A DNA stretch of 35,646 bases from Euryarchaeota archaeon RBG_19FT_COMBO_69_17. Lineage in GTDB: Archaea; Thermoplasmatota; Thermoplasmata; RBG-16-68-12. The position numbers and the translations under genes were made by a program. Each line of letters starts with the position of its first letter. Position 1 is the stretch's first letter. Positions 1 to 6,786 of the stretch are shown piece after piece. Location: assembly GCA_001800825.1 (NCBI GenBank), contig MGWD01000066.1, positions 844-36,489 on the forward strand, read 5' to 3'. Below the pieces are notes generated by a model. The model saw only the letters and a program-made list of their open reading frames with translations, had not been told where the DNA came from and made no database searches.

Positions 1-25
1 CGTTTGGACGCCGCCACTCATATCG

Positions 26-424
26 CTACTTCTTCGAAATCGACTCTTCGTAGCGTTTCTTCCAGGCCTGTTTCTTCACATCCTTCAGCAGCTCTTCGAG
101 TTTGCGGCTGGTAAGCCCCGCGGATCGCGCCTTGCGACTCACCGTTTCTAAGGTGTGTGCTTCGTCCGGGCTCCTGAAGGCTTCGACCAATTCCTCAAGT
201 CGGCGGCGATCCAACCTCTTCCGCTCTTGTCGGCTCTGTTCGATGGCGGTGCGTATTGCCTCCACGGCTTCTCGATTGAGGATCCCCGCGGAGTTGGACA
301 GTCGACGGCGGTCTGATGTCGGCACGGTGGCGTCAATTTCCTTGCGACGGCCCGCTGGCTTCCGAGGCTTGGACTTCCTCACCGAGGTCGTAACCGGCTT
401 TCGCATGGATGCACCCGTCCTCAA
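26..424 (-). CDS. Small basic protein of unknown function, partner of UPF0175 gene
   Basis: 132 residues, rich in Arg and Lys. The N-terminal 35 residues look disordered and very basic; the rest (about 48-130) is charged and probably helical. I recognise no family and no PIN-domain acidic residues. Its ATG overlaps the stop codon of the upstream UPF0175 gene by 4 bp (ATGA, 421-424), so the two are almost certainly translationally coupled. UPF0175 proteins are commonly antitoxins paired with PIN-domain toxins, so by position this protein sits in the toxin slot, but nothing in the sequence shows toxin activity. A second ATG at 406 (residue 7) is an alternative start. Confidence 0.6.
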   Translation of the reverse strand: MRTGASMRKPVTTSVRKSKPRKPAGRRKEIDATVPTSDRRRLSNSAGILNREAVEAIRTAIEQSRQERKRLDRRRLEELVEAFRSPDEAHTLETVSRKARSAGLTSRKLEELLKDVKKQAWKKRYEESISKK

Positions 425-717
425 ATCTTGCTCAGCACGTAATCGATCCCCTTTCGCTCTTGGCTCGCCGTGACGTTACCCTTCACGCCGTGGGCCAGCA
501 GGATGTCGATCATCTCTCGCACGGTGGTGTCAGCAAGCTCTGCAGCTTCCCTGAGGTTCACCTTGCCGTCCCGATATAGGCGGACCGCGTATTCCCTGGC
601 GCCGAGCGCGATCAGCCGACGGGCGGCGGTCGATTCGCTCAAGTGTTCGCGCTGCGCAACGTATCGAATGGTCCTGAGCAGCGTCTCAGGTACCCTGACA
701 CTTCGGACCTCGCCCAT
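421..717 (-). CDS. UPF0175 family protein, antitoxin-like
   Basis: 98 residues from the ATG at 717. It has the UPF0175 layout: a short N-terminal strand (SVRVPETLL), then helices with the EYAVRLYRDGKVNLREAAEL stretch and a second helix-turn-helix-like part (TTVREMIDILLAHGV). Members are usually DNA-binding antitoxins of type II modules. A longer reading from a GTG at 756 is possible, but family members begin close to the SVRVPE strand, and a TATA-like AT-rich stretch near 757-767 would place transcription start downstream of 756. It is followed with a 4-bp overlap by a small basic gene of unknown function instead of the usual PIN toxin. Confidence 0.7.
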   Translation of the reverse strand: MGEVRSVRVPETLLRTIRYVAQREHLSESTAARRLIALGAREYAVRLYRDGKVNLREAAELADTTVREMIDILLAHGVKGNVTASQERKGIDYVLSKI

Positions 718-820
718 GGTGACCCTAGTCGCGAACCTCCCCTGCCGATGGTGCACATCCCTAATGTACCCTGCCTGTTAGCGGAGATGCATCAGCGCCC
801 GTACAGCCACGAATCGTGTC

Positions 821-1219
821 TCAAATCCACGTCGTACGGAGGCCCCTGATTTTCGAGAAGTGGGAGTCGTCCGAGACAACGCGACCCCGGAGACGAAGCG
901 CCGTGGCGGCAATCACGCAGTCCGCCATGGGCAGATCCCGATGCATGCATTGCAGGAACCCAGCCTCGCGCGCCAACTCGGGATCGAGTTGCACCACTTC
1001 CAAGCCAGCGTGCTCAAGGGCCCTGAGCTTGGCCAACGCCTCAGCACGGCCCGCTTCCTGACAGATTGCGTTCACCACTTCTGCAATTACGATGGTCGGG
1101 AGAACTCCTCGCCGTTCCTTGCGGAGTGCGGCCAGCTTCGTTCGAGTCCGGGAGAGAACTGCCTCGTCCTTCGCTCCGAAGTGAGTGAGGAGGAATTTCG
1201 AGTCCAGGATCTCCTTCAA
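821..1219 (-). CDS. VapC-type PIN-domain ribonuclease toxin
   Basis: 132 residues. PIN domain with the expected acidic residues: Asp6 (LDSKF), Glu47 (IAEVV), Asp100 (MADCVIAATA) and Asp117/Asp118 (SDDSHF). VapC toxins are Mg-dependent ribonucleases, usually cutting tRNA or rRNA, and are neutralised by the cognate VapB. The start is TTG at 1219, overlapping the stop of the upstream AbrB-type antitoxin by 4 bp (TTGA), which indicates translational coupling. Length and residue spacing are normal for the family, so the toxin looks intact. The target cannot be told from sequence. Confidence 0.88.
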   Translation of the reverse strand: MKEILDSKFLLTHFGAKDEAVLSRTRTKLAALRKERRGVLPTIVIAEVVNAICQEAGRAEALAKLRALEHAGLEVVQLDPELAREAGFLQCMHRDLPMADCVIAATALRLRGRVVSDDSHFSKIRGLRTTWI

Positions 1220-1461
1220 TCTTTGTCCTCCCGAGACTCCCCGAGCACCTTCAACAGACGCTCCAGTGTCGTCTTCTTCGAAAGGGAACCGCCCAGCTCC
1301 TCGAGATTGGGCACGGGCCGGATGAGCATCGAATCCCCCCGATCCTCGATGATGAGCCGACTGCCCTCCTTGATGCTGTGACGTCTCCGGAATTCGATGG
1401 GGATGGTCGTCTGGCCCCTGCGTGTGACTTTGATGACCTTTCGTGCCCGCTCCATGTCCAC
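1216..1461 (-). CDS. VapB-type AbrB/SpoVT-fold antitoxin
   Basis: 81 residues from a GTG at 1461; an ATG at 1455 is equally possible. The N-terminal half is a classic AbrB/MazE swapped-hairpin DNA-binding domain (KVTRRGQTTIPIEFRRRHSI, then GSRLIIEDRGDSMLIRPV). The C-terminal 30 residues are charged and would wrap the toxin. It precedes and overlaps the PIN toxin gene by 4 bp. Three direct repeats upstream, two of them flanking the predicted TATA box, fit autoregulation by this protein, as known for VapB and MazE families; that this VapB binds them is inference. Confidence 0.86.
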   Translation of the reverse strand: MDMERARKVIKVTRRGQTTIPIEFRRRHSIKEGSRLIIEDRGDSMLIRPVPNLEELGGSLSKKTTLERLLKVLGESREDKD

Positions 1462-1472
1462 GACGAGGAGCC

Positions 1473-1514
1473 TCCTACTAGATAAGTGTTCCTACTAGAG
1501 TGGCGAATCCTACT
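1473..1514 (-). promoter_or_regulatory. vapBC promoter with TCCTACT(AG) direct repeats
   Basis: On the plus strand TCCTACTAG occurs at 1473-1481 and 1490-1498, and the shorter TCCTACT at 1508-1514, giving a spacing of 17 and 18 bp. Between the first two copies lies an AT-rich TATA-like stretch (CTTATC on the minus strand, about 1483-1488). A transcription start 26 nt downstream would fall at about 1459, next to the GTG at 1461 and ATG at 1455, so the mRNA may be leaderless. Repeats flanking the TATA box are well placed to block TBP/TFB. Confidence 0.55.
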
Positions 1515-1670
1515 CCTCTGAGAATCCTATTTCCAGCGAATGTCTTGGCAGATCATCACTCGTCCCCGCCACGGGACGTCGACCGTCACCGGCGGCCCAA
1601 GAGACGTCTGCAGAGTCCGGCATTACGTCGGCTAATGGAGATCGCGAGCAAGGATCGCCTCCACGGGCAC

Positions 1671-2243
1671 TCAATCCTTCGTCTGGGCTTTGACCCTTTG
1701 AAGGAGCATTTCGAGGCCGGTCGCGACCCGCTGGCTCCGAGCGAACGCCCACATCCCCGCGAAGTCCAGGCGATTCCCTTGTTCCGCCAGAATCCCGAGT
1801 GCGTCCTCGACATCCTGTGGACTGCCGAACTTGAGTTTCATCACGACCGTGTGCTCGGGCGCCGACACAGGAATCGTGATCCCCCTCCACCGCACGGCTG
1901 CCCGAGTCCGCAACGCGCGCCTCGCCGTGGGGTCGGAGGCGGGGGCCAGGTCGATCCGGAGGGGGCCTCGGCGATCCTCGATTGAGCAATGGGCGCGTTC
2001 GCGAATCGCCGAGCTTAGGTCGTACTCCGAGGCAAAGAACCCCCTCCGACGGAAATCAAGGGCGATACGGCCCGCCTTGCTCTCCGGAATCCTCGCGAGG
2101 ACATCTACGTCTCGGGTCGTTCGCGGTTCTCCGAACACAATCACGGAGACCGCGCCGACAAAGACGTGGTCCACGCGGTTCTTTCGGAGGACCTCCTCCG
2201 CGGCCCTAACGACGCCTGCGAGGGAGCGTTTCTTTCGCGGCAT
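1671..2243 (-). CDS. Nucleotidyltransferase-fold protein
   Basis: 190 residues. The N-terminal half carries the Pol-beta-type nucleotidyltransferase signature: a helix, FVGAVSVIVFG (residues 28-38), then TTRDVDVLA with Asp45 and Asp47 as the paired metal ligands. The rest contains PEHTVVMKLKFG, typical of this group (AbiEii/MNT-like), where the Lys lies near the nucleotide. Such proteins are often toxins or modifying enzymes in two-gene modules. Here a 65-residue gene upstream overlaps its start by 38 bp, suggesting such a pair. No substrate can be assigned. Confidence 0.72.
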   Translation of the reverse strand: MPRKKRSLAGVVRAAEEVLRKNRVDHVFVGAVSVIVFGEPRTTRDVDVLARIPESKAGRIALDFRRRGFFASEYDLSSAIRERAHCSIEDRRGPLRIDLAPASDPTARRALRTRAAVRWRGITIPVSAPEHTVVMKLKFGSPQDVEDALGILAEQGNRLDFAGMWAFARSQRVATGLEMLLQRVKAQTKD

Positions 2244-2403
2244 CGTGCAAGCTCCTTGCGTCTTCCATCAGACCCGTGGCAGCGTCCAGCTTCTGTGCAG
2301 GGGTGAGCTCCTTGCGACGGTCGGCGGAACGCACGATGGCATTGAACCGGAACTCCTGCCTTTGTTCTCTCTGATCCTTTTTCACGGTGGAGCGACGACG
2401 CAT
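2206..2403 (-). CDS. Small protein upstream of nucleotidyltransferase (candidate antitoxin)
   Basis: 65 residues, basic, with a clear helical middle segment (ELTPAQKLDAATGLMEDARS). It matches no family I can name. Small proteins of this kind, with a phrase like 'R..ELTPAQ.L..A..L...A', are often seen just upstream of archaeal and bacterial nucleotidyltransferases. The reading frame runs 38 bp into the nucleotidyltransferase gene on the same strand, implying coupled translation. A role as antitoxin or partner rests on context only. Confidence 0.55.
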   Translation of the reverse strand: MRRRSTVKKDQREQRQEFRFNAIVRSADRRKELTPAQKLDAATGLMEDARSLHDAAKETLPRRRR

Positions 2404-2717
2404 GCCATATTAGATGATGCGCATCGGCAGCATGAAACTACTGCCCCGAGACGGCCTCCTCGCTCGGGGCTACCGCTTGGCGGGGCTTCCCCCGCGTTCA
2501 GCCGGAGCTCCTTGACAAGCCCTTCCGCCGGCGCGTCGCTCGGGGTGTGTTCCGCGCGTAGCGGTTTGTGCAGAATGTCCCTCAGGCGTGAGGGGGGGCG
2601 CCAGGGACTGCCGTTCCTGCGGCCGCTGGCACCAGATGGGGACGATGGGACGGGTCGCCCATCCTCGAGGCCTCCGCGACCGACCCCGACGGCCCGGGAC
2701 GAAGGACCCGTCCCCCG
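2404..2717. other. 314-bp gene-free, hairpin-rich region; possible decayed TnpB/IS605 end
   Basis: No intact gene is visible. Four stem-loops are packed here: GCCCCGAG (2443-2450) with CTCGGGGC (2463-2470); GCGGGG (2480-2485) with CCCCGC (2490-2495); CCGC (2552-2555) with GCGG (2561-2564); and CCCTCA (2579-2584) with TGAGGG (2589-2594). One minus-strand frame across 2590-2430 reads EGLVKELRLNAGEAPPSG, reminiscent of the low-complexity tails of archaeal TnpB proteins that overlap the structured 3' RNA. The region separates the lower-GC toxin-antitoxin block from the GC-rich core. The TnpB reading is a guess from resemblance. Confidence 0.25.
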
Positions 2718-3206
2718 TCAGGGGTTGAGCTGCCACAGGAGGTAGTTCAGGGACCCCGCGATCGTGACCCACGCGAGGTACGGCACGAAGAGGCCGCCGG
2801 CCCACCGCGTGATCCGCCAGAAGACGACGAGGGTCGCGAGGACCGCCGCCCCGAGGACGAGGATCCCCCCGAAAGCCACAGGCAGGCTGCGAAATCCGAA
2901 GAACAGGACGGACCACAGGACGTTGAGGCCGAGCTGGACGCCGAAGAGGACGAGAGGAAGGGAGAGGGCCCAGCCGACCTTCCTCCAGACGAGCCACGCC
3001 GCGAGGCCCATGAGCGCGTAGAGGACCGTCCAGATCGCCCCGATCACCGCGCCCGACGGCGTCCAGTCCGGCTTCGTCAGGTCCGCGTACCACGGCTCGA
3101 GGGACGACACGGTCACGATGGACCCGACCGCCGCGGCGGCGAAGGAGACGCCGAGGAACACGGCGAGGGCGAGGAGGTCCTTGCCCCGGAGGACGAGGGC
3201 GGCCAT
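2718..3206 (-). CDS. TspO/MBR family membrane protein
   Basis: 162 residues from the ATG at 3206. Five hydrophobic segments match the five helices of TspO, with family landmarks WYADLTKPDWTPSG (after helix 1), the WxxLNxxxLW-like region (LGLNVLWSVLFFG) and a C-terminal SLNYLLWQLNP. TspO proteins bind tetrapyrroles and are linked to porphyrin handling and stress; the archaeal role is not established. A TATA-like box (minus-strand CTTTTATC, 3229-3236) is centred 26 nt upstream of ATG 3206, favouring this start over the GTG at 3218. Confidence 0.9.
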   Translation of the reverse strand: MAALVLRGKDLLALAVFLGVSFAAAAVGSIVTVSSLEPWYADLTKPDWTPSGAVIGAIWTVLYALMGLAAWLVWRKVGWALSLPLVLFGVQLGLNVLWSVLFFGFRSLPVAFGGILVLGAAVLATLVVFWRITRWAGGLFVPYLAWVTIAGSLNYLLWQLNP

Positions 3207-3228
3207 CCAGGCGGTCACCCGCCCGTGC

Positions 3229-3236
3229 GATAAAAG
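3229..3236 (-). promoter_or_regulatory. TATA-like box of the tspO gene
   Basis: Minus-strand CTTTTATC. Its centre is about 26 nt from ATG 3206, the spacing expected for a leaderless archaeal transcript. Confidence 0.5.
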
Positions 3237-3347
3237 GATGGGGCCCGGGGAGCCCCCCGCCGCAGGCCCGCCGTCGGGACAAGGTATCTATGGGCCGCGT
3301 TCGATGGCCTCCCGCGCGGCAGGGTCAAACGGGGGAGGACGCAGACG

Positions 3348-3761
3348 ATGGGCGGACGCGGGAAGGGGGTGGACGCCTACCTCGCGAGGGCGTCGGGCCC
3401 TTTCCGGGAGGCGTTCGACGGAGTCGAGGCCGTCGTCCGCGGGATCTTCCCCGAGGCGGCCTCCGTCCTGGCGTACGGCATGCCCGGGTGGTCCGTCCGC
3501 GTGCGGGACGCGCCACCCCCGGGGTACAAGGGGACCCTGGACCCGACCCACCTGATGATCCTCCTCGCGGACCGGAAGACGGGCATCACCCTCCACGTCT
3601 GGAACCCCCTCGAGGAGGCGTTCCTTGAGTCCCATCGGCCCGCGATGGAGCGCGGCGGGTTGAAGGTCATGCGGGGCTGCCTCGCGTTCCGCCGGAAAGG
3701 ACCGTACCCCGTCGGGGCGGTCGAGGCCCTCCTCCGCGCGGCCGCGGAGGGCGTCAGGTGA
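3348..3761 (+). CDS. DUF1801 (YdhG-like) domain protein
   Basis: 137 residues. It follows the DUF1801 pattern: an N-terminal helix (DAYLARASGPFREAFDGVEA), then IFPEAASVLAYGMPGW, where the MPG(W/F) turn is the family hallmark, a strand region with HLMILLADRKTGITLHVWN, and a C-terminal segment ending RKGPYPVGAVEALLRAAAEG. One bacterial member (YdhG/FrataxiN-like) has been described as an iron chaperone, but most have no known function. Its 3' end overlaps the end of the convergent LysE-type gene by 8 bp. The first AT-rich promoter-like element (GGTATCTATG, near 3284-3292) lies about 60 bp upstream. Confidence 0.75.
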   Translation: MGGRGKGVDAYLARASGPFREAFDGVEAVVRGIFPEAASVLAYGMPGWSVRVRDAPPPGYKGTLDPTHLMILLADRKTGITLHVWNPLEEAFLESHRPAMERGGLKVMRGCLAFRRKGPYPVGAVEALLRAAAEGVR

Positions 3762-4365
3762 GGCCGTCGATGGCGGTCCAGACGAGCCACGCCGCGAAGG
3801 CGACGAGGGAGACGATGGAGAACCCGAGGGCGACGCGGTACGTCCGGGCGAAGCGGGCCTGGGCCTTCCGCAGGGCCCAGGGGAACGCGGAGATCCACAG
3901 GAGGATCCCCGCGAAGAAGCCCACGAGGACCGCGGGCCCGAGCCGATCGACGAGGGCGAGCCCCGCCGTGAGCCACCAGAGGATCGGGTAGGGGGAGGTC
4001 GCGTTGACGGTCAGCCCGGTCGCGTACGAGGCTGCGTGGGCGCGGACGTCCGGGGCCGCGGGCCCCGGGACGCGGTCCCACGCGCGGGCCGCGCCCCAGG
4101 CGAAGTACGCCATGACGGCGGCCCCGAGGAGGGCGACGTAGGGGAGGACGCCGCGCGCGCCGACGACGGCGGAGTGGGCGAGGACGGACAGGGCGAGGAA
4201 CCCCGCGTCGGCCGTCATCGCCCCGCATCCGACGAGGAAGCCGGACCGCCACGACCGCGTGACGGCCCGGGAGGCGATGAGCGCGTTCACGGGCCCGGGC
4301 GGGGCCGCGAGGGACAGGCCGATCACGAGGCCCGCGGCCGCGCCCGCGAGGAGGTCCAGGACCAC
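3754..4365 (-). CDS. LysE/RhtB-type amino-acid exporter
   Basis: 203 residues with about six hydrophobic segments. The N-terminal motif LAAPPGPVNALIASRAV (residues 18-34) is the LysE-family PGP signature, and a second conserved point, NATSPYPILWWLTAG, resembles the NP..WW motif in the second half. Members export amino acids or related small solutes across the cytoplasmic membrane. Start is GTG at 4365. Its promoter probably shares the near-palindromic TATA element at 4409-4418 with the divergent gene at 4440. Substrate unknown. Confidence 0.8.
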   Translation of the reverse strand: MVLDLLAGAAAGLVIGLSLAAPPGPVNALIASRAVTRSWRSGFLVGCGAMTADAGFLALSVLAHSAVVGARGVLPYVALLGAAVMAYFAWGAARAWDRVPGPAAPDVRAHAASYATGLTVNATSPYPILWWLTAGLALVDRLGPAVLVGFFAGILLWISAFPWALRKAQARFARTYRVALGFSIVSLVAFAAWLVWTAIDGLT

Positions 4366-4408
4366 GCGGCGCCATCGCGCCTCCCGTTGATGAAGGACGC
4401 GGCCGAAG

Positions 4409-4418
4409 GCTTATACCG
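4409..4418. promoter_or_regulatory. Shared divergent TATA element
   Basis: GGCTTATACC reads as TATA-like on both strands (CTTATA forward, TATAAG reverse). It is centred 26 nt before the ATG at 4440 on the plus strand (leaderless) and about 48 nt from the GTG at 4365 on the minus strand. Confidence 0.5.
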
Positions 4419-4439
4419 GCCCGGCCCTTCCGCGCGGCG

Positions 4440-5174
4440 ATGCGGATCGGCGGGTCCACGTACTCGAAAGAGCCCTTCCCGAAGCAGCTCCAGGAGCTGC
4501 GAGAGGCGGGCTTCGACTACGCGGAGTTCGACCTCGCGCACGTCCGGATGGCGCCGGACAAGCTCCTCGTCGAGGCGACGGCCCTCGCGCGGACGATCCC
4601 CCTCGAGACGGCCCACCTCCCGCCGCCCCGGTTCACGCACGACGACCTCGCCCGGTTCGTCGGCTTCCTGGACGCCCTCGCCCCCGTGGGCACGCGGCTC
4701 TTCAACGTCCATCTCCTCGAGGCGAAGGCGTCCCCCAAGATCGCGGACGACGTGAAGGCGGCGTGGCTCGGGGACCTCGTGAGGGCCGCGCGGGAACGGA
4801 GCGTGTCCGTGACCCTCGAGAACGTCGACGAGCCGCCCGACGTCCTGCGGAAGGCCCTCGACGCGGTCCCGGACCTGGGGTTCTGCCTCGACGTCGGGCA
4901 CGCGCACCTCGACAAGCGGGACGACGGCGGCCGGGCGTACCTCGAGGCCCTCAAGGACCGCCTCGCCCTCGTCCACGTCCACGACAACCACGGCGGGCAC
5001 GGGAAGGAGGGGGACGAGCACCTCCCGCTCGGGAAGGGGACGATCGACGTGGAGCGGGACGTGCGGGCCGTCCGCGCGGCCGGGTACGACGGGCGCTTGA
5101 CGCTCGAGATCTTCGCGGGCACGCCGGAGGACAAGAAGGGCGCCCTCCGGAAGCTGCGCCACTGGGTCCAGTGA
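4440..5174 (+). CDS. Sugar phosphate isomerase/epimerase-like TIM-barrel protein
   Basis: 244 residues. Xylose-isomerase-like/AP-endonuclease-2 superfamily TIM barrel. The metal-binding residues of the family are visible in order: the Glu of SVTLENVDE (about 122-130), CLDVGHAHLD (about 148-157) with Asp and His, VHVHDNHG (about 177-184) and the C-terminal LTLEIF Glu. These proteins isomerise or epimerise sugars or sugar acids, but the superfamily also has endonuclease IV, so the substrate cannot be set. A nucleotidyltransferase gene starts 1 bp after its stop, so they are cotranscribed. Confidence 0.82.
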   Translation: MRIGGSTYSKEPFPKQLQELREAGFDYAEFDLAHVRMAPDKLLVEATALARTIPLETAHLPPPRFTHDDLARFVGFLDALAPVGTRLFNVHLLEAKASPKIADDVKAAWLGDLVRAARERSVSVTLENVDEPPDVLRKALDAVPDLGFCLDVGHAHLDKRDDGGRAYLEALKDRLALVHVHDNHGGHGKEGDEHLPLGKGTIDVERDVRAVRAAGYDGRLTLEIFAGTPEDKKGALRKLRHWVQ

Positions 5175-5175
5175 C

Positions 5176-5754
5176 ATGGAGCCCTTCGAGCCCGTCCGGA
5201 AGGTCGCCTCCGTCCTCGAGTCCTTCCGGCGTCCGTGGTGGGTCGCGGGGGGCTGGGCGATCGACCTCCTCGTCGAGCGGGAGACGCGGGCCCACGAGGA
5301 CGTCGAGGTCGCGATCCTCCGGGGGGACCAAGGGACCCTGCGGGACCACCTGCGCGGCTGGCGGCTCGAACGGGTGGCCCGCGGGAGCCCGACGCGGATC
5401 CCTTGGGCCGACGGGGAATGGATCGGCCCTCCGGACCACGAGGTCCACGCGCGCTCCCCGGACGGGACCTTCGAGCTCGAGATCCTCCTCAACGAAGGGG
5501 AGGGCCCGACGTGGCGGTTCCGGCGGGACCCGCGGATCACGAGGCCCCTCGCCCTCGCCGGGATGAGGACCGCGGACGGCGTGCCGTTCCTCGCCCCCGA
5601 GATCGTCCTCCTGTACAAGGCGAAGGAGCCGCGGGAGCGGGATCTCCACGACTTCCGCGTGGCCCGCGGGGCCCTCGACGAGGACCGTCGGGCATGGCTG
5701 CGGGACGCCCTCGCGGCCGTCCACCCGGGCCATCCGTGGATCCGCGAGCTCTGA
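5176..5754 (+). CDS. Nucleotidyltransferase, aminoglycoside-adenylyltransferase-like
   Basis: 192 residues. The start of the fold is clear: WWVAGGWAIDLL (21-32) followed by ETRAHEDVEVAIL (36-48). In this group (PF10706-like) the expected metal-ligand pattern is HxDxD; here it is His40-Glu41-Asp42-Val43-Glu44, so the second Asp is Glu. A later Lys-containing motif APEIVLLYKAKEPRERDLHDF (about 136-156) is also typical of the family. It likely transfers a nucleotidyl group to a small molecule, or may be a non-resistance homologue. The gene starts 1 bp after the upstream TIM-barrel gene. Confidence 0.72.
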   Translation: MEPFEPVRKVASVLESFRRPWWVAGGWAIDLLVERETRAHEDVEVAILRGDQGTLRDHLRGWRLERVARGSPTRIPWADGEWIGPPDHEVHARSPDGTFELEILLNEGEGPTWRFRRDPRITRPLALAGMRTADGVPFLAPEIVLLYKAKEPRERDLHDFRVARGALDEDRRAWLRDALAAVHPGHPWIREL

Positions 5755-5773
5755 CGGACCGCGGCTTTGGCCC

Positions 5774-5795
5774 GTTAACCTTACTCAAGGTTAAC
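5774..5795. promoter_or_regulatory. 22-bp palindrome, copy 1
   Basis: Perfect inverted repeat: GTTAACCTT (5774-5782), spacer ACTC, AAGGTTAAC (5787-5795). It lies 20 bp after the stop at 5754 and 70 bp before the start at 5866, so it could be an operator for the downstream gene or a hairpin after the upstream one. A near-identical 22-bp element lies upstream of moaB (28662-28683), which favours a protein-binding site. Confidence 0.5.
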
Positions 5796-5865
5796 CGCGG
5801 AGCGACACTTTCGCGGACCCCTCCCCCGCTCCCCTCCATAGGGTCCCCCGCCCATCGTCGGGAGG

Positions 5866-6375
5866 ATGGGCCGGACGATCCCGACGTACCGCCTCCACCT
5901 CGAGTCGATCCTCAACGACTGGATGGACTACCGCCGGGCCCTCCGGGAGAAGGACCGGGAGGCCTTCGACCGCCTCGTCGCCAAGGCGAGGCAGCACGCG
6001 AGCGCGGCGAGCTTCGCGGCCCACCTCGACCCGACGGCCCTCGCGATCCTGTCCATCCTCCTGGAGACGGAGAAGGAGATCGGGGCCGCAAAGGATATGG
6101 GTATGCATATGCATACGCAAGACGAGATGGCGAAGAACATCGCCGTGGCCGACGACGTGTACGCGATGCTCTCGAAGGAGAAGAGGGAGGGGGAGAGCTT
6201 CAGCGACGTGATCCGGCGACTCGGGAAGCGGCGGAAGAGCCTCCTCGAGTTCGCGGGCGCGTGGGCGGACATCCCCGACGAGGAGTTCCGGGAGATGGAG
6301 GCCGCGTGGGCATGGGCGAACCAGCCCCTCGAGGAGGCGCTCGGGCGCCGGGGGAAGCGCGTTGAAGGTCCTTGA
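5866..6375 (+). CDS. Fused ORF: DUF8156-like N-terminus plus VapB (DUF217-like) antitoxin
   Basis: 169 residues in one uninterrupted frame. Residues 1-75 (GRTIPTYRLHLE, AARQHASAASFAAHLDP, ILLETEKEI) resemble small archaeal proteins I associate with DUF8156. Residues 88-169 (AKNIAVADDVYAMLSKEKRE, SFSDVIRRLGKRRKSLLEFAGAW) match VapB antitoxins of the DUF217 type, which normally stand alone and begin at this Met. The linker (76-87, AAKDMGMHMHTQ) is encoded by DNA holding a 16-bp palindrome and TATA-like sequence, so a separate VapB may be made from ATG 6127. The frame then overlaps the PIN toxin gene by 14 bp. Either a genuine fusion or a nested antitoxin gene; both may be true. Confidence 0.72.
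   Translation: MGRTIPTYRLHLESILNDWMDYRRALREKDREAFDRLVAKARQHASAASFAAHLDPTALAILSILLETEKEIGAAKDMGMHMHTQDEMAKNIAVADDVYAMLSKEKREGESFSDVIRRLGKRRKSLLEFAGAWADIPDEEFREMEAAWAWANQPLEEALGRRGKRVEGP
6101..6116 (+). promoter_or_regulatory. 16-bp perfect palindrome and TATA-like element inside the fused ORF
   Basis: GTATGCATATGCATAC is a perfect palindrome, AT-rich in an otherwise very GC-rich gene. It begins exactly 26 nt before ATG 6127, the start of the VapB domain, so it may combine a TATA box for a leaderless vapB mRNA with an operator for the VapBC complex. Confidence 0.5.
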
Positions 6376-6763
6376 CACGACGTTCCTCGTCGACGTCCTG
6401 CGGAACGTCCCCGCGGCGATCGACAGGCTGCGCGCGCTCGAGGCGGAGGGGCCCCTCGCGACGACGGAGATCGTGGCCTACGAGCTGTACCATGGGATCC
6501 AGCACCTGGGCCGGAGGCGGCGGGAGACGGAGGCGGCCCGCATCGAGGAGCTCCTCGCCCAGACGGACGTCTTCGTGTTCGACCGGCGGTCCGCGATCCG
6601 GGCCGCGGAGATGTCCGGGGAGCTCCGCCGTCGCGGGCAGAGCATCGGGGTCGTGGACCTGCTCATCGCGGCCGTCGCGCTCACCCTCGGGGCCGAGGCG
6701 GTCGTGACCCGGGACGCCTCGAGCTTCGCCCACGTGGGCGGGCTCCGCGTGGAAACGTATTGA
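6362..6763 (+). CDS. VapC-type PIN-domain toxin
   Basis: 133 residues from a TTG at 6362. All PIN acidic residues are present: Asp5 (VLDTTFLVD), Glu41 (AYELYHG), Asp99 (GVVDLLIAA) and Asp118 (TRDASSF). Predicted Mg-dependent ribonuclease. It overlaps the 3' end of the VapB-containing frame by 14 bp, so the pair is coupled. The module lies within the GC-rich core and has the same codon use as its neighbours, so if it was acquired it has been resident for a long time. Confidence 0.88.
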   Translation: MKVLDTTFLVDVLRNVPAAIDRLRALEAEGPLATTEIVAYELYHGIQHLGRRRRETEAARIEELLAQTDVFVFDRRSAIRAAEMSGELRRRGQSIGVVDLLIAAVALTLGAEAVVTRDASSFAHVGGLRVETY

Positions 6764-6786
6764 ACCTCCGACGATTTGCCGGCGTG

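Noticed and set aside
2470-3282. Long minus-strand open frame across tspO
   Set aside because: Arg/Pro/Gly-rich shadow of the tspO gene in very GC-rich DNA, with no sensible motifs.
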